Of a stretch of DNA of 64,000 nt, positions 40,391 to 55,164 are shown piece after piece (position 1 is the first letter of the stretch; each line of letters begins with the position of its first letter). A program made the position numbers and the translations under genes. The notes beneath the pieces were generated by a model. It did no database searches, had not been told where the DNA came from, and saw only the letters and a program-made list of their open reading frames with translations. Origin of the DNA: Dirofilaria immitis (lineage: Eukaryota; Nematoda; Chromadorea; Rhabditida; Onchocercidae); the NCBI GenBank assembly GCA_024305405.1, contig JAKNDB010000075.1, positions 682,001 to 746,000 of the forward strand. The letters are read 5' to 3'.

Positions 40391-42014
40391 ATATTATAAT
40401 ACTGTTTACTATAATGATAATAACCTAAATTTTAAAAGATGCACAAAATGATAATAACACATTGTTACTTTCATATCTTCAATTGTAGTGATCCAATTTC
40501 TATTAACAATTTGCGACCTGATTTTTATCGATAATTTTTGTCGCATTTTTGAACATCTTTTTGCTATATCCTTTTTAACTAACAATTATTTTAATGATTG
40601 ATTGATGTTTCTAATTTTTTTTGTAACTTGCGAATAATTTGCGAATAGCAAAACTTTTTATTATATTTGTACTTGCGACATTCAAGCGATTAAATGAAAA
40701 AAGTCAGCCATAATTTATAAGCTCATAGAAATGATCGAATATTCTCGACAATAAAAATGAAGAAATTTCTAAAATCGCTTATTCCTTTTCATATTATCAT
40801 AACTTGATGATAATTTTTTGTGAATCATTTTTTCTGTTATTACTATAATTAGCAATTTATTTAATAAATAACCTTTGACATTCCTTCATTTATATCATAT
40901 AAGATCATAATAGTGTTTATATATTAATTTTATAAACTGAAATTTAATCGTGGAGATAGCCCGTAATTAATCATCTAATTTGAATTTTAATTTTATGATA
41001 AAATTTGAATTTCATATAAAATTTATAGTTTTTTTAAAAAATTAATTAGCAAAATGTTGCAAAAATAATTCGAAATATTACTGATAGAATAATTTGGAAG
41101 AGCATATCTATTATCATTAATCTGATAATGACTAATGTCTCCATTATCATCATTTTGCTCTAGGCATTTAATAAAACTATTTTAGGCATTTAATAAAACT
41201 GACTCTAAATTATAATAAACTTGATAAGGCATTTTTAACTTTTCATAATTTATTATTTTTCAATATTTTAATTTTAACATTTTAATGTTTTAATTTTATT
41301 TCCCATTACGATTTTTTAATTTCCTTTTTTGCAACTCCTTATATTACATGATAAATCTTTTAGGTAAAATTTTTTTGAATAGGGCAAGAAACTGGATTAT
41401 CCAGCAATTCCATTTTCAATATTTCAGTTTCATTTCAAATTTAATTCCAATATTTTTTTCTATTATTATTTTTACAAAAAGTTATGTAATTTATTATATA
41501 TTTTTTAATCTCGAAATTAAATTTTTCCAACATATATTTCATCAAATTTTAATCAAAGTATTCCATTATTAATAGTTCAAACATTTTAAAGTTCAAAAAA
41601 TATTTTAAAGAATTTAAAAAAATGAAATTAAGTTTAAAATAAAATTTATATTATTAATACGGAAAAAATTAATAAGAACAAATGTTTGAACTTTCGATAA
41701 TTAGCATCGATAAATTTTTGTTAAAATTTTAATTTATATTATAATTATTGTTTCCTCCTATTACACAAAATTTTATTTACTTTTTTTTCCATTCATTTAT
41801 TTATTTGCATATTATTTCTATTTCTTTATTCACTATGTTCTTACTGTATATGTAATTTAATTACATGATAAATTATTTAATTTTATTTTACGATTATTGC
41901 TAATTCTCGAGAAAAAATTTGATGCATGTATTTTGAGTCATACTACTACTATTTGCTTATTTATTTATACAACATTCGCTTTCTTTTTTCATTTAATTAT
42001 CGTTTATCGATTTA
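40391..42014. other. AT-rich intergenic DNA
   Basis: No gene seen; one 20-bp duplication (TTTAGGCATTTAATAAAACT) at about 41160-41200. Confidence 0.6.
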
Positions 42015-42092
42015 ATCATTCTCGAGTACCAGTTAACCGATTTGCTCATTCTCGAGTACCAGTTAACCGATTTGCCCATTCTCGAGTACTAG
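42015..42092. repeat. 30-bp tandem repeat containing CTCGAG, ~2.6 copies
   Basis: The unit is TCATTCTCGAGTACCAGTTA plus ACCGATTTGC. The third copy ends ACTAGTTTTCC. Confidence 0.9.
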
Positions 42093-42867
42093 TTTTCCAA
42101 GGACTAATTAAACTGATTTGCTCATTTTATTTCGACGAGAACAAGTCTATTATGGAAATAATTGCGTATAAATAAGCATCGAGAGAATTGTGTTATTAGC
42201 AGATAGCTAATAAGAGAGTGTTGAATGATGGAACAATAGTACGGATTAGAGTGGTCATCGATAAAAGAGGTACATACATATACTCTCGAGATCAATAAAT
42301 TGGACTCTAGCATTTTCTCTCATTGCGGCACTTTCGGATCGAAATATTTTGATGAAATTGCAAGATGTGAATAGATATATAAAATATTTAGGAGAGAGTT
42401 AGAGAGATAACTATTTCGATAAATTACCTTTATAATCATCAACAATGAAATCACTTTACCTGTCCTCTTCTATCTTGACTAATTTATTTTTACACTTTAC
42501 CTGTTCTATATCTCGACTAATTCATTTTTACGCTTTGTTTACTTTGCACATTTATTGCTTGGCATACTCAGCGAGATTTCTTGTTACTAATTATTTATTG
42601 CTGCTGTGTTGTTGACATCGAGAAACGATCGTTGCGCACTCTTTGAACATGGAGGATAGAGCAATTGTTTATCATATTCTCTCTCTTGTCCTATCCTATT
42701 CTATTTTTGTTTATTTTGTGTAGAAATGGAACTGATAAACAAATGCTTAATGAAAGAAGATTTAAAGCTTTCTTTTTCCTAAATATATTTATTATTCATT
42801 CATCCTCCTATCAATATGAAATCATAAATCATTAAAGGTTTCCTATTCCTATCATTTCTACCACTTG
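42093..42867. other. intergenic DNA
   Basis: Less simple than the flanks, with a diverged duplication of CTTTACCTGTCCTCTTCTATCT-like text at about 42455-42535, but no exon chain. No function assigned. Confidence 0.5.
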
Positions 42868-43046
42868 TTGTCGTTGTTGTTGTTGTTGTTGTTGTTGTTG
42901 TTATTGTTGCCATTATTATTGCTGTTGTTGTTGTTATTGCTATTGTTGTTATTGTTGCTATTGTTGTTGTTGTCATCGTCGTTATTGTCGTTGTTGTTGT
43001 TATTGTTATTGTTGTTGTTGTTACTATTGTTGTTGCTGTCGTTGTT
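42868..43046. repeat. (GTT)n microsatellite, interrupted
   Basis: GTT triplets with ATT, GCC, GCT and GTC variants. It gives poly-Leu (plus) and poly-Thr (minus) shadow ORFs. Confidence 0.95.
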
Positions 43047-44904
43047 TTTCCAAAGATCATATTTTATTAAAAATTATCACAATTCATTTAATTTTTGTTT
43101 TTTACATTTCTCATAGAAGAAAACTTTGATCCAAAAAAATATATTTATATAGGTATGTATGATATGATTTAAAAAAAAAAAAAAAAAACAAATTGAAACA
43201 TATCATTGCTAATCTTTAACATGCTATGATGAAGATCAAGAAAAAAATCTTGATTCGAGAAAAAATGATATCATTTATATTGCTCTTATTCAATGTTAAA
43301 TGTCACTAGATAATCATTTTATCTACTTATTTGTCATCTTATATTATTATTTACGTCAATATTCACTAACGTATCGTTGCATGATATAGCATTAATTGCT
43401 ATACGCAATATATTCTCGTATTTAGCATGTTTACGTAAATATCTAATTTTATTCAAAATAAATGAAAACACTTCAAATTTTATTAATTTTCCAAGAAAAT
43501 CGACTATTTCTCGACATTCTCGACATGAATCTATTGTTTTTCGAATTATTTATTACAAATTGAAAATAAGCCAAATTTTAGATTTCTCACTTCGTATTTC
43601 GTTTAGTTTTTAAAAAATTTGTTTCAATGATAAAATTTTATCAATTTTTATCACTTAATATTTAAATTGTAACAATGTTAACAATAATCATTCAATAAAT
43701 GATCTCTTACTATTATGTTTATCTTAAAAAAAAAAAGAAAAAATAAATAAATAATCAATCGATAATTCGATTCGAAACGAATTATTTATTTTGTAACTCT
43801 TTTTTGGACGCTAAAAAAGTTTTGCAAAGAGAAGAAATCGAAAGGCAACTATTTTATTTAATTTTAAAAGAAATAAATTTAAAACAAACGAAGCCATAAA
43901 AGAAACTTTTCCCTGTCACAATCAAAATTAAGCCTATAATTCTCGAATAACGAATGGCTAGGATTATTTGGCTTATTATTAATATATCTATTATATTAAA
44001 TTCTTATAAGAAAAAAATTTTTACTCTTCTCTTTTCTTTTCTTCTCCCTCTCTCCCTCTCTCTTCTCTCTCCCTCTCTCCTCTCTCTCCCTCTCTCCCTC
44101 TCTCCTCTCTCTCCCTCTCCCTCTCTCTCTTCCAATTCATCTATTTTATCGATTCCTTCAATTTTATATAAAATTACTGTAAGTTTAAAAATTTTAAAAA
44201 GTTACGATTTAATTCTTATTAATGTTTGTGTACGAAATATTCCTTTGATAAATAGAAAAAATTTTTAAATTTTGTCTAATCAATTATCATTTTTAAAATG
44301 AATTAAAAAATTATTTGATAACATTTAGGATATCACAATACATTTTTTTTAATCACATTTCTTCTCACACCTTTATAGTCTTTCTTTTTGCTGACCAAGT
44401 GTCCCAGGTAAAGGTAGTAATTATTTAATTAACGAAATTTGCAATGATTTCATTATTATATTTCTTTTCTTCAAAAAGAATTCAAAACAAAAAAATCGAA
44501 TATGCAAATTTCAATTCTCACAACAAGAAATTACGCTATTTCTTATTTATTCCTGAGTTATCAGTTTAATGTTATCAGTTTAATTTTAAAATAAAATCCT
44601 ATATTTATTTTATACAGGATAATTGCATAAGTTTCAGTATCACTGCAAATGTTATTATAATTGATGAATGATGATAGGAATATTAGTAATTGTAGTCGTG
44701 AAGTAATTTCGCGATAGATATAATTATGGTAATAACATTCCAATAAAATAAATTATAATATCATGATACAATAATAATAATAATAATAGTACTAACAATA
44801 ATCCTAATAATAATATTAATTAAATATTAGTTTATAACTATTATTAATATTATTAATGTGATCATTAATCATTTATCATTATTACTATTATTTATTATTA
44901 TTTA
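43047..44904. other. AT-rich intergenic DNA with a CT-rich block
   Basis: A C/T-only stretch of CTCTCTCCCTCTC type at about 44025-44130, otherwise simple AT-rich DNA. The 43954-44268 open frame depends on the CT block and is not called. Confidence 0.6.
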
Positions 44905-45178
<274 letters not shown>

Positions 45179-48100
45179 AATTGTTGACATTATTAAATGG
45201 TGACAGGCCTTTATGAAGGATCATATGTGAAATGGAAGAAATTAAGATCTACTTCGAATATTCATCATTCATCTTCCTCTTCCATTTCCTTTTCCATTCA
45301 TCAACTACTCCTATAAAACTCCATGATACTTCATTTTTATTGCCATTACATCTTCGAATACCTACGAAATATTAGACTTTTTGAACATCTACCATAGTTC
45401 AGAGGTTAAAGGCTAGACTTTATGATCGTCATTACATATATTTGTAAATATTAACTTCTGGATTTCAATCAATAATTCAAAGGTTGAAGATTAGACTGAT
45501 ACGATAAATGAAATGAATTTTTATGCAAAATGCTAGTGATCAAATAAAATAATAAATCATCATCATCCTGTTTCGAATAGTAAATAACATTAACTACTGA
45601 AATCTTTATCCTATAATCTTTGATCGAGATTTGTTGAAAAATATCTAAAGTTCATCAAATATTTTGATCATTTTTTTGTCTTGGACTAGTAAACTTTCTT
45701 GAATCATCAGGACTAAGATATAATTCTTTAAAAAAAAATAAACCAACTCATTCATAAGTTAGTTAAGAAATATTTTATTTGTTGCAAAAAATCTAAACAT
45801 TATTTTTTTAGCGAGCAATTTCTCGATTATTAGAAAAGTATTGAAATTTTGAGGTCAAAGTTTACGAGAATATAAAATGATAAGTTGTCAAATTATTTGC
45901 GAATCATATTTTTGTCGTTCACAACAATAGAATGTCCTTTTTTTTTTGAAGTGAAATATGTTGGCTACAGATATGATTATAAATATGTTGGATTGTTTGC
46001 AGGAACAATTCTGCGAATAGAGATGGGCCGTAAAAAATAAAAAAAAGAAAAGCATTTGTCAAGTTTTATAGAGTTGGAACAGATGTTCAATCAGTAACAT
46101 CTTCGTTAAAGATGACAACTTGGAACAGCTGTTTCTTTTGACGTTTTCCTTGTACTTTATCATTATCGAATTTTATCATTTCCAATCAATAAATATCACT
46201 TCTAGTCAAATATCAATAAATAGTGATAGTTGTAATATGATACTCAGCTATTAAATATCTGAAAGTTTTATCACTTTCAATCAATAAATGATTGATATTA
46301 TTATCATCTGAAATTATATAATATTAGCTATTATTTGGATTTTTAAATGAAAAATCGATTTAATTGATGCTACTAATGCTATTAGCTTAAATATATCAAG
46401 AATCGATTGATTATATCGAGAATCGAAGTACATGGGATGCTAAATTGGTATGGCACCGAATTAAATTAATCTGTATGAACAACTTATCAAACTTTAATGC
46501 ATTTCATCTTATTACGAATATTTTACAATTCATTGATTATTAAATGAAATTAAATTTCACAACAAATCTATCAGCCATCAGTAAATGAAAATTCAAAAAT
46601 TGAAATAATCAATTTGTTGACATTTTCATATTTTTTCGCAAATGTTGCGAATTTGTCATTTTTTTCCTTTAAATTGAATCTCTCAGAAATGCCTGCCTGA
46701 AATAATCTAATTTTTATCATTTAATATAGCATTTTTTTATCACTAGCTATCAATAATATTTCGTTCTATTTTACTTCAAAAAAAAAAAAGGATTTCGTCT
46801 ATCTTTTATCATTTTTTTGCAAGGAAAAATAACGAAAAGAAAAGAAGAAATGAAAGAATAAATTAATCTATGCATCATTTTATAATATCATTGCCTTATC
46901 ATATTATCTTATCATATTTTTGTGATAAATTCCAAATTGTAACATTTTGATTAAATTTAAATTTAGTATTTTAAATTCAATTATGATTGGCAAGTTTGAT
47001 TTCTTTTTTTCTAGATTTTAGATTTTTGGATTCCTATTATCCTTTTTCTTCATTTAACTGCTTTACTATTTTGTGGATTTAATTTCTATTTAGGTATTTA
47101 AGTACTATTTAATTACAATTTGATGATTATTTTTTTAGCTCATACAAATTATATTCCTTTTTTTCAATCATTATCAATAGATTATCAATAGATAAGTTTG
47201 TGTAAGTCTTTTTTTTAAAATTCTATTCTGTTATCACCAAAATGTCACATATCATTCAAATTGAATTATTTCAATTATAAATAGATTGTAATTTAATTAA
47301 ATATTAAGTTTCATTTCAATTAATTTTTAATACTTTTTTTCTCAAATTAAAACTTAGACAACGTCCAATTTAATTTTATTTAAATTTTAAAAAATGCTAA
47401 TATTTTTTTCATAGTTCTTCCCCACGAAAGTTTTATATTCTGATGGAAGTAGCAAATTTTAGATTATAAATTATTTCAATTCCTATTATTTCAATTCTTA
47501 ATTGATTTAAGTTTTTCGTTAAAAGTGTATTTAAATTTCAGCCATAATTATTAGTAGAAAAGTAACATTTCGGCGTATAAAATATGCCTTATAACCAATT
47601 AATTCATATTGCCTAAAATTTTTTAGTGCATTTTTTTTTTTAAAAAAAACTATCACAAATAATTGGAATGATTAATGTTACCTAATTTAGGAAAAAATTT
47701 CAATTAATTCTCTTTTATAGATTGAGCCATTTCATTGCATACGAATTACAACAATTATTATAATAATCATATTGAATTAAAAAATGAAATAAAATAATAT
47801 AAATATTATATTATCTTTTATCTATATTTGCTATCTATTCAATTACCTGTTTACCTGAAATTATTTTACCCAAAATTTTCATCCAATAATATGTTGTTTA
47901 CTATGTTTCATAGCGCTTAATTGGACAGGTAAAAATCATAAAATTATTTATCATTTTAAACGAGGAAGGATCAATTAAAATTTCAAATGTTTCTTTTTTT
48001 TCTTTTATTTTTGAATAACTTATCTAAATCTAAAGCATTTTTTATTTGGTCGATTTTTTTTTTTTGAATTATCAAATCAAAAATGTGATAAATGAAAAAT

Positions 48101-51100
48101 AAAATTAAACTTTAATTTTTCTGGCAAGTTTTTATTTTCTATCGCTTTTTTTTTCGTTACTTTTATAACGAATAAATTTTAATATTAAAAATTTTCGAAT
48201 TTGAATTTGCATAAATTACTAAAATTATCAATTTTGTTTTTAAAAAAAAGAAATTAAATTATGCAAATTAATTTTACGATGAATTTAGAAAATTTTACAA
48301 ATTAAACGATTAGAATGAAAATTTAAATAGAATTTACAAAATAGGAAGATAATTTTGACCTGGATAAATGAATGATTAAAAATATCATACTTTTGATGTA
48401 TGTAAATGTATGTGAATATAAATATATATGTATATAATTTATGTATGTCAACTACATAATAATATCAAACTATGTATGTCAATTGGAGGTATATCAGTCG
48501 TAATAATTTGCAATTTTACTTCTATTGATGTAGATGTAATCGTTGCAAAACTGCGGTAAATATTTACAAATTTTTCATTTCACTTTCCAATGCCAATGTT
48601 TACATTTTAACTGTGAGAGAGAGGAGAGAGATAAAAGAGAGAGAGAGAGAAGGCAAAAAAACAAAACAAAAAAGCGAAATAGCATAAAAATAAGTCAATA
48701 TTTTTAACTTCTCTTTTTTCGTTATATTTCTCATTTTTTTTATTTTTAATTTTTAGTAAATATTTTTGATATTTTGATATTCGAATAGTACTATCAATAG
48801 ATATTATAAAATGATTTATTTAGAATTTATTAACTTATGCTTTTGAAAATTTAATTTATATGTAGAAGAAGGATTAAGTGATTCTCGAAATCAATTCTCG
48901 AAATCAATTCTCGAAATCAATTTTAGTAAATCAATTCTAGAAAATTTATATATTAAAAAGTTGAAAATTATAGAAATTAAGTAATTAAATTATCGAATAT
49001 TTTTTTTTACCTTTTTCTTATCTGTTTTAATAAAACTTTTAACGTTTTAAAAGTTTACAAAAATGAGATATGATTATTTAAATGTATAATGATAAGATAG
49101 TTGATAAAATATTTTTCCTATCCTAAATTTATTTCTAATCATTGCAAAAGTTTTCAATATATATTTATCAACAATAATTGACCATTTCTAGTTTAGTTAT
49201 TTCCTTAGTTCCCTCTCTCTCTTCTCTCTCCTCTTTCTCTCTCCCTCTTTCTCTCTCTCTTTCTTCATCATAAAAATAAACTTGATTTTCGGAGAAGTTT
49301 CCTACGCAATTATTTGCTTTATATACGATTATTTCGCCTAATATTTTGTTTTCCAAAATAAAAAAATTTTGTTTTCTTTTACAAATTAACAATTCGTTTT
49401 ATTTTTATTTACATCAAATTATCAAATAGTTGGCCTTATCAAAGTTTTAACGGCCCAATATTTTCTGAATAATCCAATGTATTATACTTTTTATAACCTA
49501 ATTTTATGCAAAATATAAATAATAGCCTTTTAGTTTTATATTTTATATCGAAATAATATTATTTAATTTGATTAATTATTAATTCCAATTAATTTTTATA
49601 TTTGAAAATAAAAAGAAAAAAATTAAAAAATTTTAAATTATTTGAATTTTAGAAGGGCAACTGTAGGAGAATTTGCAACATTTATCAGTTTGATAATTTT
49701 AAAATAAAACGGCAAATTAGATCAAATCGATAATTATTTCAAATTTCCAATAAAATTATTAATTAAAATAAGGCCATTTAATCGTATAATTATTATTGTA
49801 ATTAATAAATTCATTGAATAATTATTATAAATATTATTAAATTTTCCTAAATTTATCATTTTGGCATCTACATTTAACTCCTTCTCATTTATTATCATTA
49901 TAAAACTTCATTAGTTTTATCATTTCAGTATTGGCAAAAATAGATGTGTAACTGATAAATAACAATCATTATCTTTTGATAAATAACAATCATTATTTAT
50001 CATTATGGAATGTATTATATGATTTCGATCATTTAATTTGCAATCTTTTATGCTTATCAGTTTATTCATATCACTATTGCTTTTTATTGGTACTAAGAAG
50101 TATCTATCATTTAATAGAAATTACAGAAGTTATCAGAAATAATTTGTGTTGTTTCTATCATCACCTAATTATTTCTTCTGTTTTCTATCACTTGCAGAAA
50201 AAAAAATTATCATTACTGATCAATTACACCGTCACCAAGTAGTAAAATTGCATTTTCGATATGATAATGTTTTTGTTTTGTTTAGCAAGTGATAAATTGA
50301 TAATTTCTTTAAATGATAAAAATCTTTTATTATTTTTATCACATATTATATTATCCGTTAATCTATTGCAGTACTATCAACAAATGATAAATTTCTATCA
50401 TTCTTGCAGTTGCAGTTGTTTATTGTTTTAGCATATGTTTTTGTTTATATGAATGATAACATTGTTAAAAATGTTGATAAAAATAAACAAAAAAAAAATT
50501 TTAAATGATAGATGAAAAGGAGGAAGAGAATTTGCTTTTTTGTTTTTGAAAATTTCCATCATTTTAGTTAATCATATTGTCAAATTTCTTTTTCTCTTCT
50601 CCTCTCAAATACATAAAGTCTTTTTGCTAATTTTGATTATTGATTTTTCGATAGAAAAGTATTTTTGCAAATAAATTAAATTCATGGAGCAACAAATTTG
50701 TCAAGAAGTAAATTATTGCCATCACTAATATTGATAATAACATAAACAATAACGATGTAAATTATTATGTCATCAATAATAATAACATAAACAATTAAGA
50801 TTAATCAATATTGTTTACATTTTTTTAATTTATCAAAATTTCTTATCAAGATTCAAGAATCATTTGAGAAAGTGAATGATAAAAGTCAAATTTAAAAAAT
50901 ATGCTAATTTAATTTAAATTTTTATTAATGGAAGATAGAAGTTTTTTTTCAGTCAATTTTTTTGCTATTTTTATTTGTTAAATAATTTAAAATTGAAAGA
51001 AAAAAATAAGTTGTAAGATTCTAAAAGAAAATTTATCACAATGAAAAGTTTGTATGATAGCAATGAAATAATCAGAAATAATATAATAATTAAATTTTAA

Positions 51101-52194
51101 TAAATCAATTTAATAATCGAAATTCAATTCAAACAAATATTATTCATTTCAAATTAAAATTTATTTTAAATTATATTTTCTGTTATCAATTGCACTCAAA
51201 AATTGCCTATTTTTTTCTAATTATAATTATCAGTCGTTCAAATTAAATTTTTATTTCATCCTTCATACACTCATAGATCCATCAACTTATCATTATCAAA
51301 CAGATCAGGAAAAATGATAAGCATAATTCTCGAGTTTACTGATATATTAATTAATTATTACATCAGAAAAATACACATCAACAACTCTGGAAACTAAGTT
51401 TTGCATTTTTTCCTAAAATTGAAAACTGAAAAAGAAAATCTCTAACAGACAAATACAACATATATCAAATGATTATTTAAAATTCAATTATAACCTTTGA
51501 ACCGAAGGATGAGAGGATAATTATTATAGTAATTGTAAATATCAAAATGATCATCTAACAATCAAATATTTAACGATCAAAATGATGCGAGATTCAGATG
51601 GGAATCAAAACGTGAAACGATCAGAAAGAGAAAAGAGAAAAAGAATGAGAGAAAGGAGAGAGAAGGAAAGAGAGAGAGAGAGAAAGAGATTTTAAATTTT
51701 AGAATTCTTTTTAAAATTGTGCATGAGAGTTTAGGCTTGATATATCAATAATCCTTTATAAGCTCTAAAGCGTTCTCTATTCTTATAACTTCACTCTTGT
51801 TTCCTTTTTCATTCCAATTTCTTATCTTATCATCATCCTTTCATTCTATTTATGTTATCATGTCAATTATCACTCTCGCATATTTCTCAATTATCACCTT
51901 TGCGCTTCTAAATGATCAAATTTATTTGCAAATTTTAATCTTCCAATTTTTTTTTTTTGTCATTAAAGAATTATCACATATCTCTCATCTCGTAGTTTAT
52001 TTTTATCTATCTCTATTTTTGATTGTTGATTTGTCTTGTTTTTCCTTTTTTCTCTAAATTTATCGTTAAAATCTTTTATTCAGCTTATCGAAGTTTTTTT
52101 TTTCTTCAGTCTATGCTTATACTCTTCCTTATTTGTTTGTTTAAACAAAAAAATAGTAGCAAATTAATTCATTCTTACCAATCCACACTTCTCC

Positions 52195-52232
<38 letters not shown>

Positions 52233-53558
52233 TTTCTCTCTACTAATTTTTTCATACTGTTTATTTGTTTATATAATATTTGAAAAAGGACATCAAGATC
52301 ATTAGTATTTTGCTTTCATCGCTACTACTCCTTCCGTTCTCGGCAATATTATTATTATTATTAGTAGTATTAGCAGTAGCAATAATAGGAGTAGCAGTAA
52401 TAACAATTGTCTAATTTAGTTTGAAGGTCGAGATCGAGAAATGAATCTATATCATTGATACATATTAATACAATGACGTAATTTGTATGAGTATCAGAAG
52501 TGAAATGATTTATTATTAATCGAAAATAAGCAATAATTAACGATGATGCATTTTTGCTATCAATAAGTCTGGTCGAGAATTCTTTTCAAGAAATAAAATT
52601 TAACAAAGCGACAAATAAATTTAACGCTAATAATTGCGAAATATTGTTCCTTCTAAAAAAAAAAAAAAATTGTATGAATCTTTGGCAATTTCGATTCTTT
52701 CATTTTCATATATATCATTCAAATAATACTATTTTTTCCTTCTCTTCTTTTTTTCTTTTTTTTAACAATTGAAGCCTATCACAGTAATCATCATTCCTCA
52801 TACATTAATTATATGCACAATAAGATTCTCCTTTTTCTTTTTCTTGTCATCTGAATCATTTCATTTCAATTCAACAGAATCGAATACAACTCATTTTCAG
52901 TCTTTCTGTTTCATCTTCTTTTTTCCTTCTTTTTTGTTTGCGATACATTTACATCAGATGCAGATATATAAGGCAAATAATCAAGAATTTTTTTTTTTAT
53001 TATTTGTCAAGCAAATTTAAATCTTCTTATTTGCATAGCAAAAGTGTTAATAGTTCATGATTGATTATGTTGCATAGAAATAATTATATCATTTAATTTG
53101 ATAAATGCAAATCGATTGATAAACTTCTAATTTCATCCTTATCATTATTAATTGCTCTATTTTTGGAAAGCAGATTATTTACAATTATCTCGACTTATTT
53201 CAACAAAATGAATACAGTACAACTTTATCATTAAAATTGATGATAACTAAATGATGATCTATTTATTATTCAATTTCATCTTTTGGAGATGATACAAATT
53301 GCATCTGAAGGCTACTACAATTTATCGCTTCTGATTTTGATTATCAATAAAAAATAGTTATTATTTCTATTAGAAACATTGGTATAAACTTATTTTGATA
53401 AAAGATAAAATCTTTTTTCTGATTTTCATCATCATATAAATATTCTTATTTTTACTTTCCAATAATAATTCATTAATAAGCATTTTTATTTTTATCATTT
53501 ATACAAACTTTATAACTATCATTTATGAATTATAATAATTTTATTATATATATATATA
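45179..53558. other. large AT-rich intergenic region
   Basis: No gene recognised in 8.4 kb. Features inside: 14-bp repeat ATTCTCGAAATCAA three times at 48881-48922; GA-rich tracts at about 48615-48650 and 51640-51690; CT-rich tracts at about 49210-49262 and 52190-52242; a trinucleotide patch at about 52345-52405. Two unlisted open runs (ending 46040 and 46543) have ordinary composition but no start or splice context. Confidence 0.55.
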
Positions 53559-53829
53559 TATTCATGAGATTATAATGATAATCAATCATTGATAATAATT
53601 TTGATATGAGATTATATATATATATATATATATATGGCCAATAAAAACTAAAATGATTAGTCTCATTTATTTTGACATAAAATGAGCCAACAATTTTCTA
53701 CGATTCTATCAATTAGTTTATTTTTAAATAAATTTTATCATTTCAAATAAATAGTTAGAAATGAATGAATGAATAATCTCATATCAAAATTATTATCAAT
53801 GATTGATTATCATTATAATCTCATGAATA
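53559..53829. repeat. perfect 57-bp inverted repeat with 157-nt spacer
   Basis: The arm at 53559-53615 and the arm at 53773-53829 are exact reverse complements over all 57 bases; pairing stops abruptly at both ends. The outer flank and the inner start are (TA)n tracts. No target-site duplication beyond TA is evident. It could be a fold-back (MITE-like) element or a hairpin-forming intron segment, ending 52 bp before a phospholipase-like exon. Confidence 0.92.
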
Positions 53830-53881
53830 ATTCGTTTTTTTTGCTTTATTAGCATTACAAATTTAAGTTGTTTTTTTTCAG

Positions 53882-53960
53882 ATATCACTATTCGTTGAAA
53901 TCATAATTATGTGTCATATCGAAGGCATGATGATTATGGGAATCGATAACGATTACTATG
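53882..53960 (+). pseudogene. orphan exon resembling phospholipase exon 3
   Basis: A strong acceptor TTGTTTTTTTTCAG is followed by 26 open codons in phase 0 (ISLFVEIIIMCHIEGMMIMG, then IDNDYY) and a G|GTAAAA donor-like site. The segment IIIMCHIEGMMIMGIDNDY aligns with ILQMHFVEGIMMLINEDSD of the phospholipase exon 3 at 38371, which also starts in phase 0 after the same kind of acceptor. No matching exon 1 or 2 was found between 38.5 and 53.9 kb. Either it is an alternative last exon of the gene at 37066 (then with a 16-kb intron and a read-through C-terminus ending near 54025), or the remnant of a tandem paralogue. Confidence 0.45.
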
Positions 53961-55164
53961 GTAAAAAATTTTTTATTCATTTTAAACTATTTGATTTATT
54001 TATATGCTTCATCTATCAATAAAATATCACTAATAATAGATCAATTGTTGATTTATTGATTTTTTCTTTGTATCATTAATCAATTATTTATCATGGATTA
54101 ATAAATTTCAAATCAATCAATTCATTGTTTTTAATCGATATTTATGTCTGTATAAAAATTGCTTTATCTTTTGGATAATTTGAATTTCATTTTTCGTTTG
54201 AAATTAATTAGACGAAATTAAGTGAGGGTATTTTTTTTTTATCAAATTTATTGATCAATTTATCCATGAAAATAAACAAACTTTCAAGGTCAACAAAATT
54301 TTTTTTTCAAATGATACTGTAATATTTAGGTGTATATGATAATTGTAGTATCTTTCAATTATTCCGTCTATCTATTTTTTAAGTAAAAATTTTATAAAAT
54401 TTTTTTATTATGATTTAATATTTTCAAAAAAAAAAAAAAAAGATGATATGATATGTTTAATCATATCATTCCGTTGAAAATGATTTACTTTTTAAACTAT
54501 TAATTTTCCTATTGAACATGAAATAATATATTTTATTCTTTTATTATTTATCAATGCTAAAAATGTTTGTTCAATTTTGAAATTTTTTTGATGATTAATG
54601 ATAAACAAATCAATGATAGAAAAAAAAAAAGGGCTGAATAATGAATGAATGAATGATCATCCTTTATTCAAATATAGTTGATTTATTGAACTAATAAAAT
54701 TTCTAATTTATCGATTAAATAATTATGATATTTACAATTTGTTGTAACAAATTGAGGCAAACTAATTTTTTTTTTTTTGATTAAAACATTCCAAATTCGA
54801 TCGTTCCATTTCACAATAATATTTCATTTCTTTTTTTTTTTATCATTCTCGAAAAGCAATTGTTTTATCCTTTTTAAATTCATTTTTATCATTGTTCCTT
54901 CTTTCGTTCCATCTTCCAATCCATCATTCGGTTTTCATTTTAATCTTATTGAATGGTTAAAATGATACATTTTTTCCTTTATTCTTCCTCTTTCTTTTTT
55001 TTTTTTTGTTTTATCAAACTATTAATTTTTATCAGCAAAATGATTAATTCAAATGTCTATTTGATAATTTAATCAACAATGATAGTAATAATAATACAAC
55101 ATTTCATGATTATCGTACATAAATTAGCAATTATTTCGAAACATATTTCTTTTTTTACTTAAAA
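53961..55164. other. AT-rich noncoding DNA
   Basis: No exon seen. CAATAAAATA at about 54018-54026 could serve as a poly-A signal if the 53882 exon is transcribed. Confidence 0.5.

Noticed and set aside
43954..44268. 104-codon ORF rich in Leu/Ser/Pro
   Set aside because: The frame is held open by a CT-only tract.
45843..46040. Open run ending ..VGLFAGTILRIEMGRKK and stop
   Set aside because: Good-looking composition, but no start codon, no convincing acceptor and no partner exon; dozens of open runs this long are expected by chance in the window.
46391..46543. Open run containing STWDAKLVWHRIKLICMNN
   Set aside because: No start, splice context or family match; length is within chance expectation.
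49976..50242. 88-codon ORF with NNLCCFYHHL, at first sight like the PLA2 motif CCxxHD
   Set aside because: The Asp and the following Cys pattern are absent, the frame is Ile/Leu/Tyr-rich as expected from AT-rich DNA, and the nucleotide similarity to the phospholipase exon is weak.
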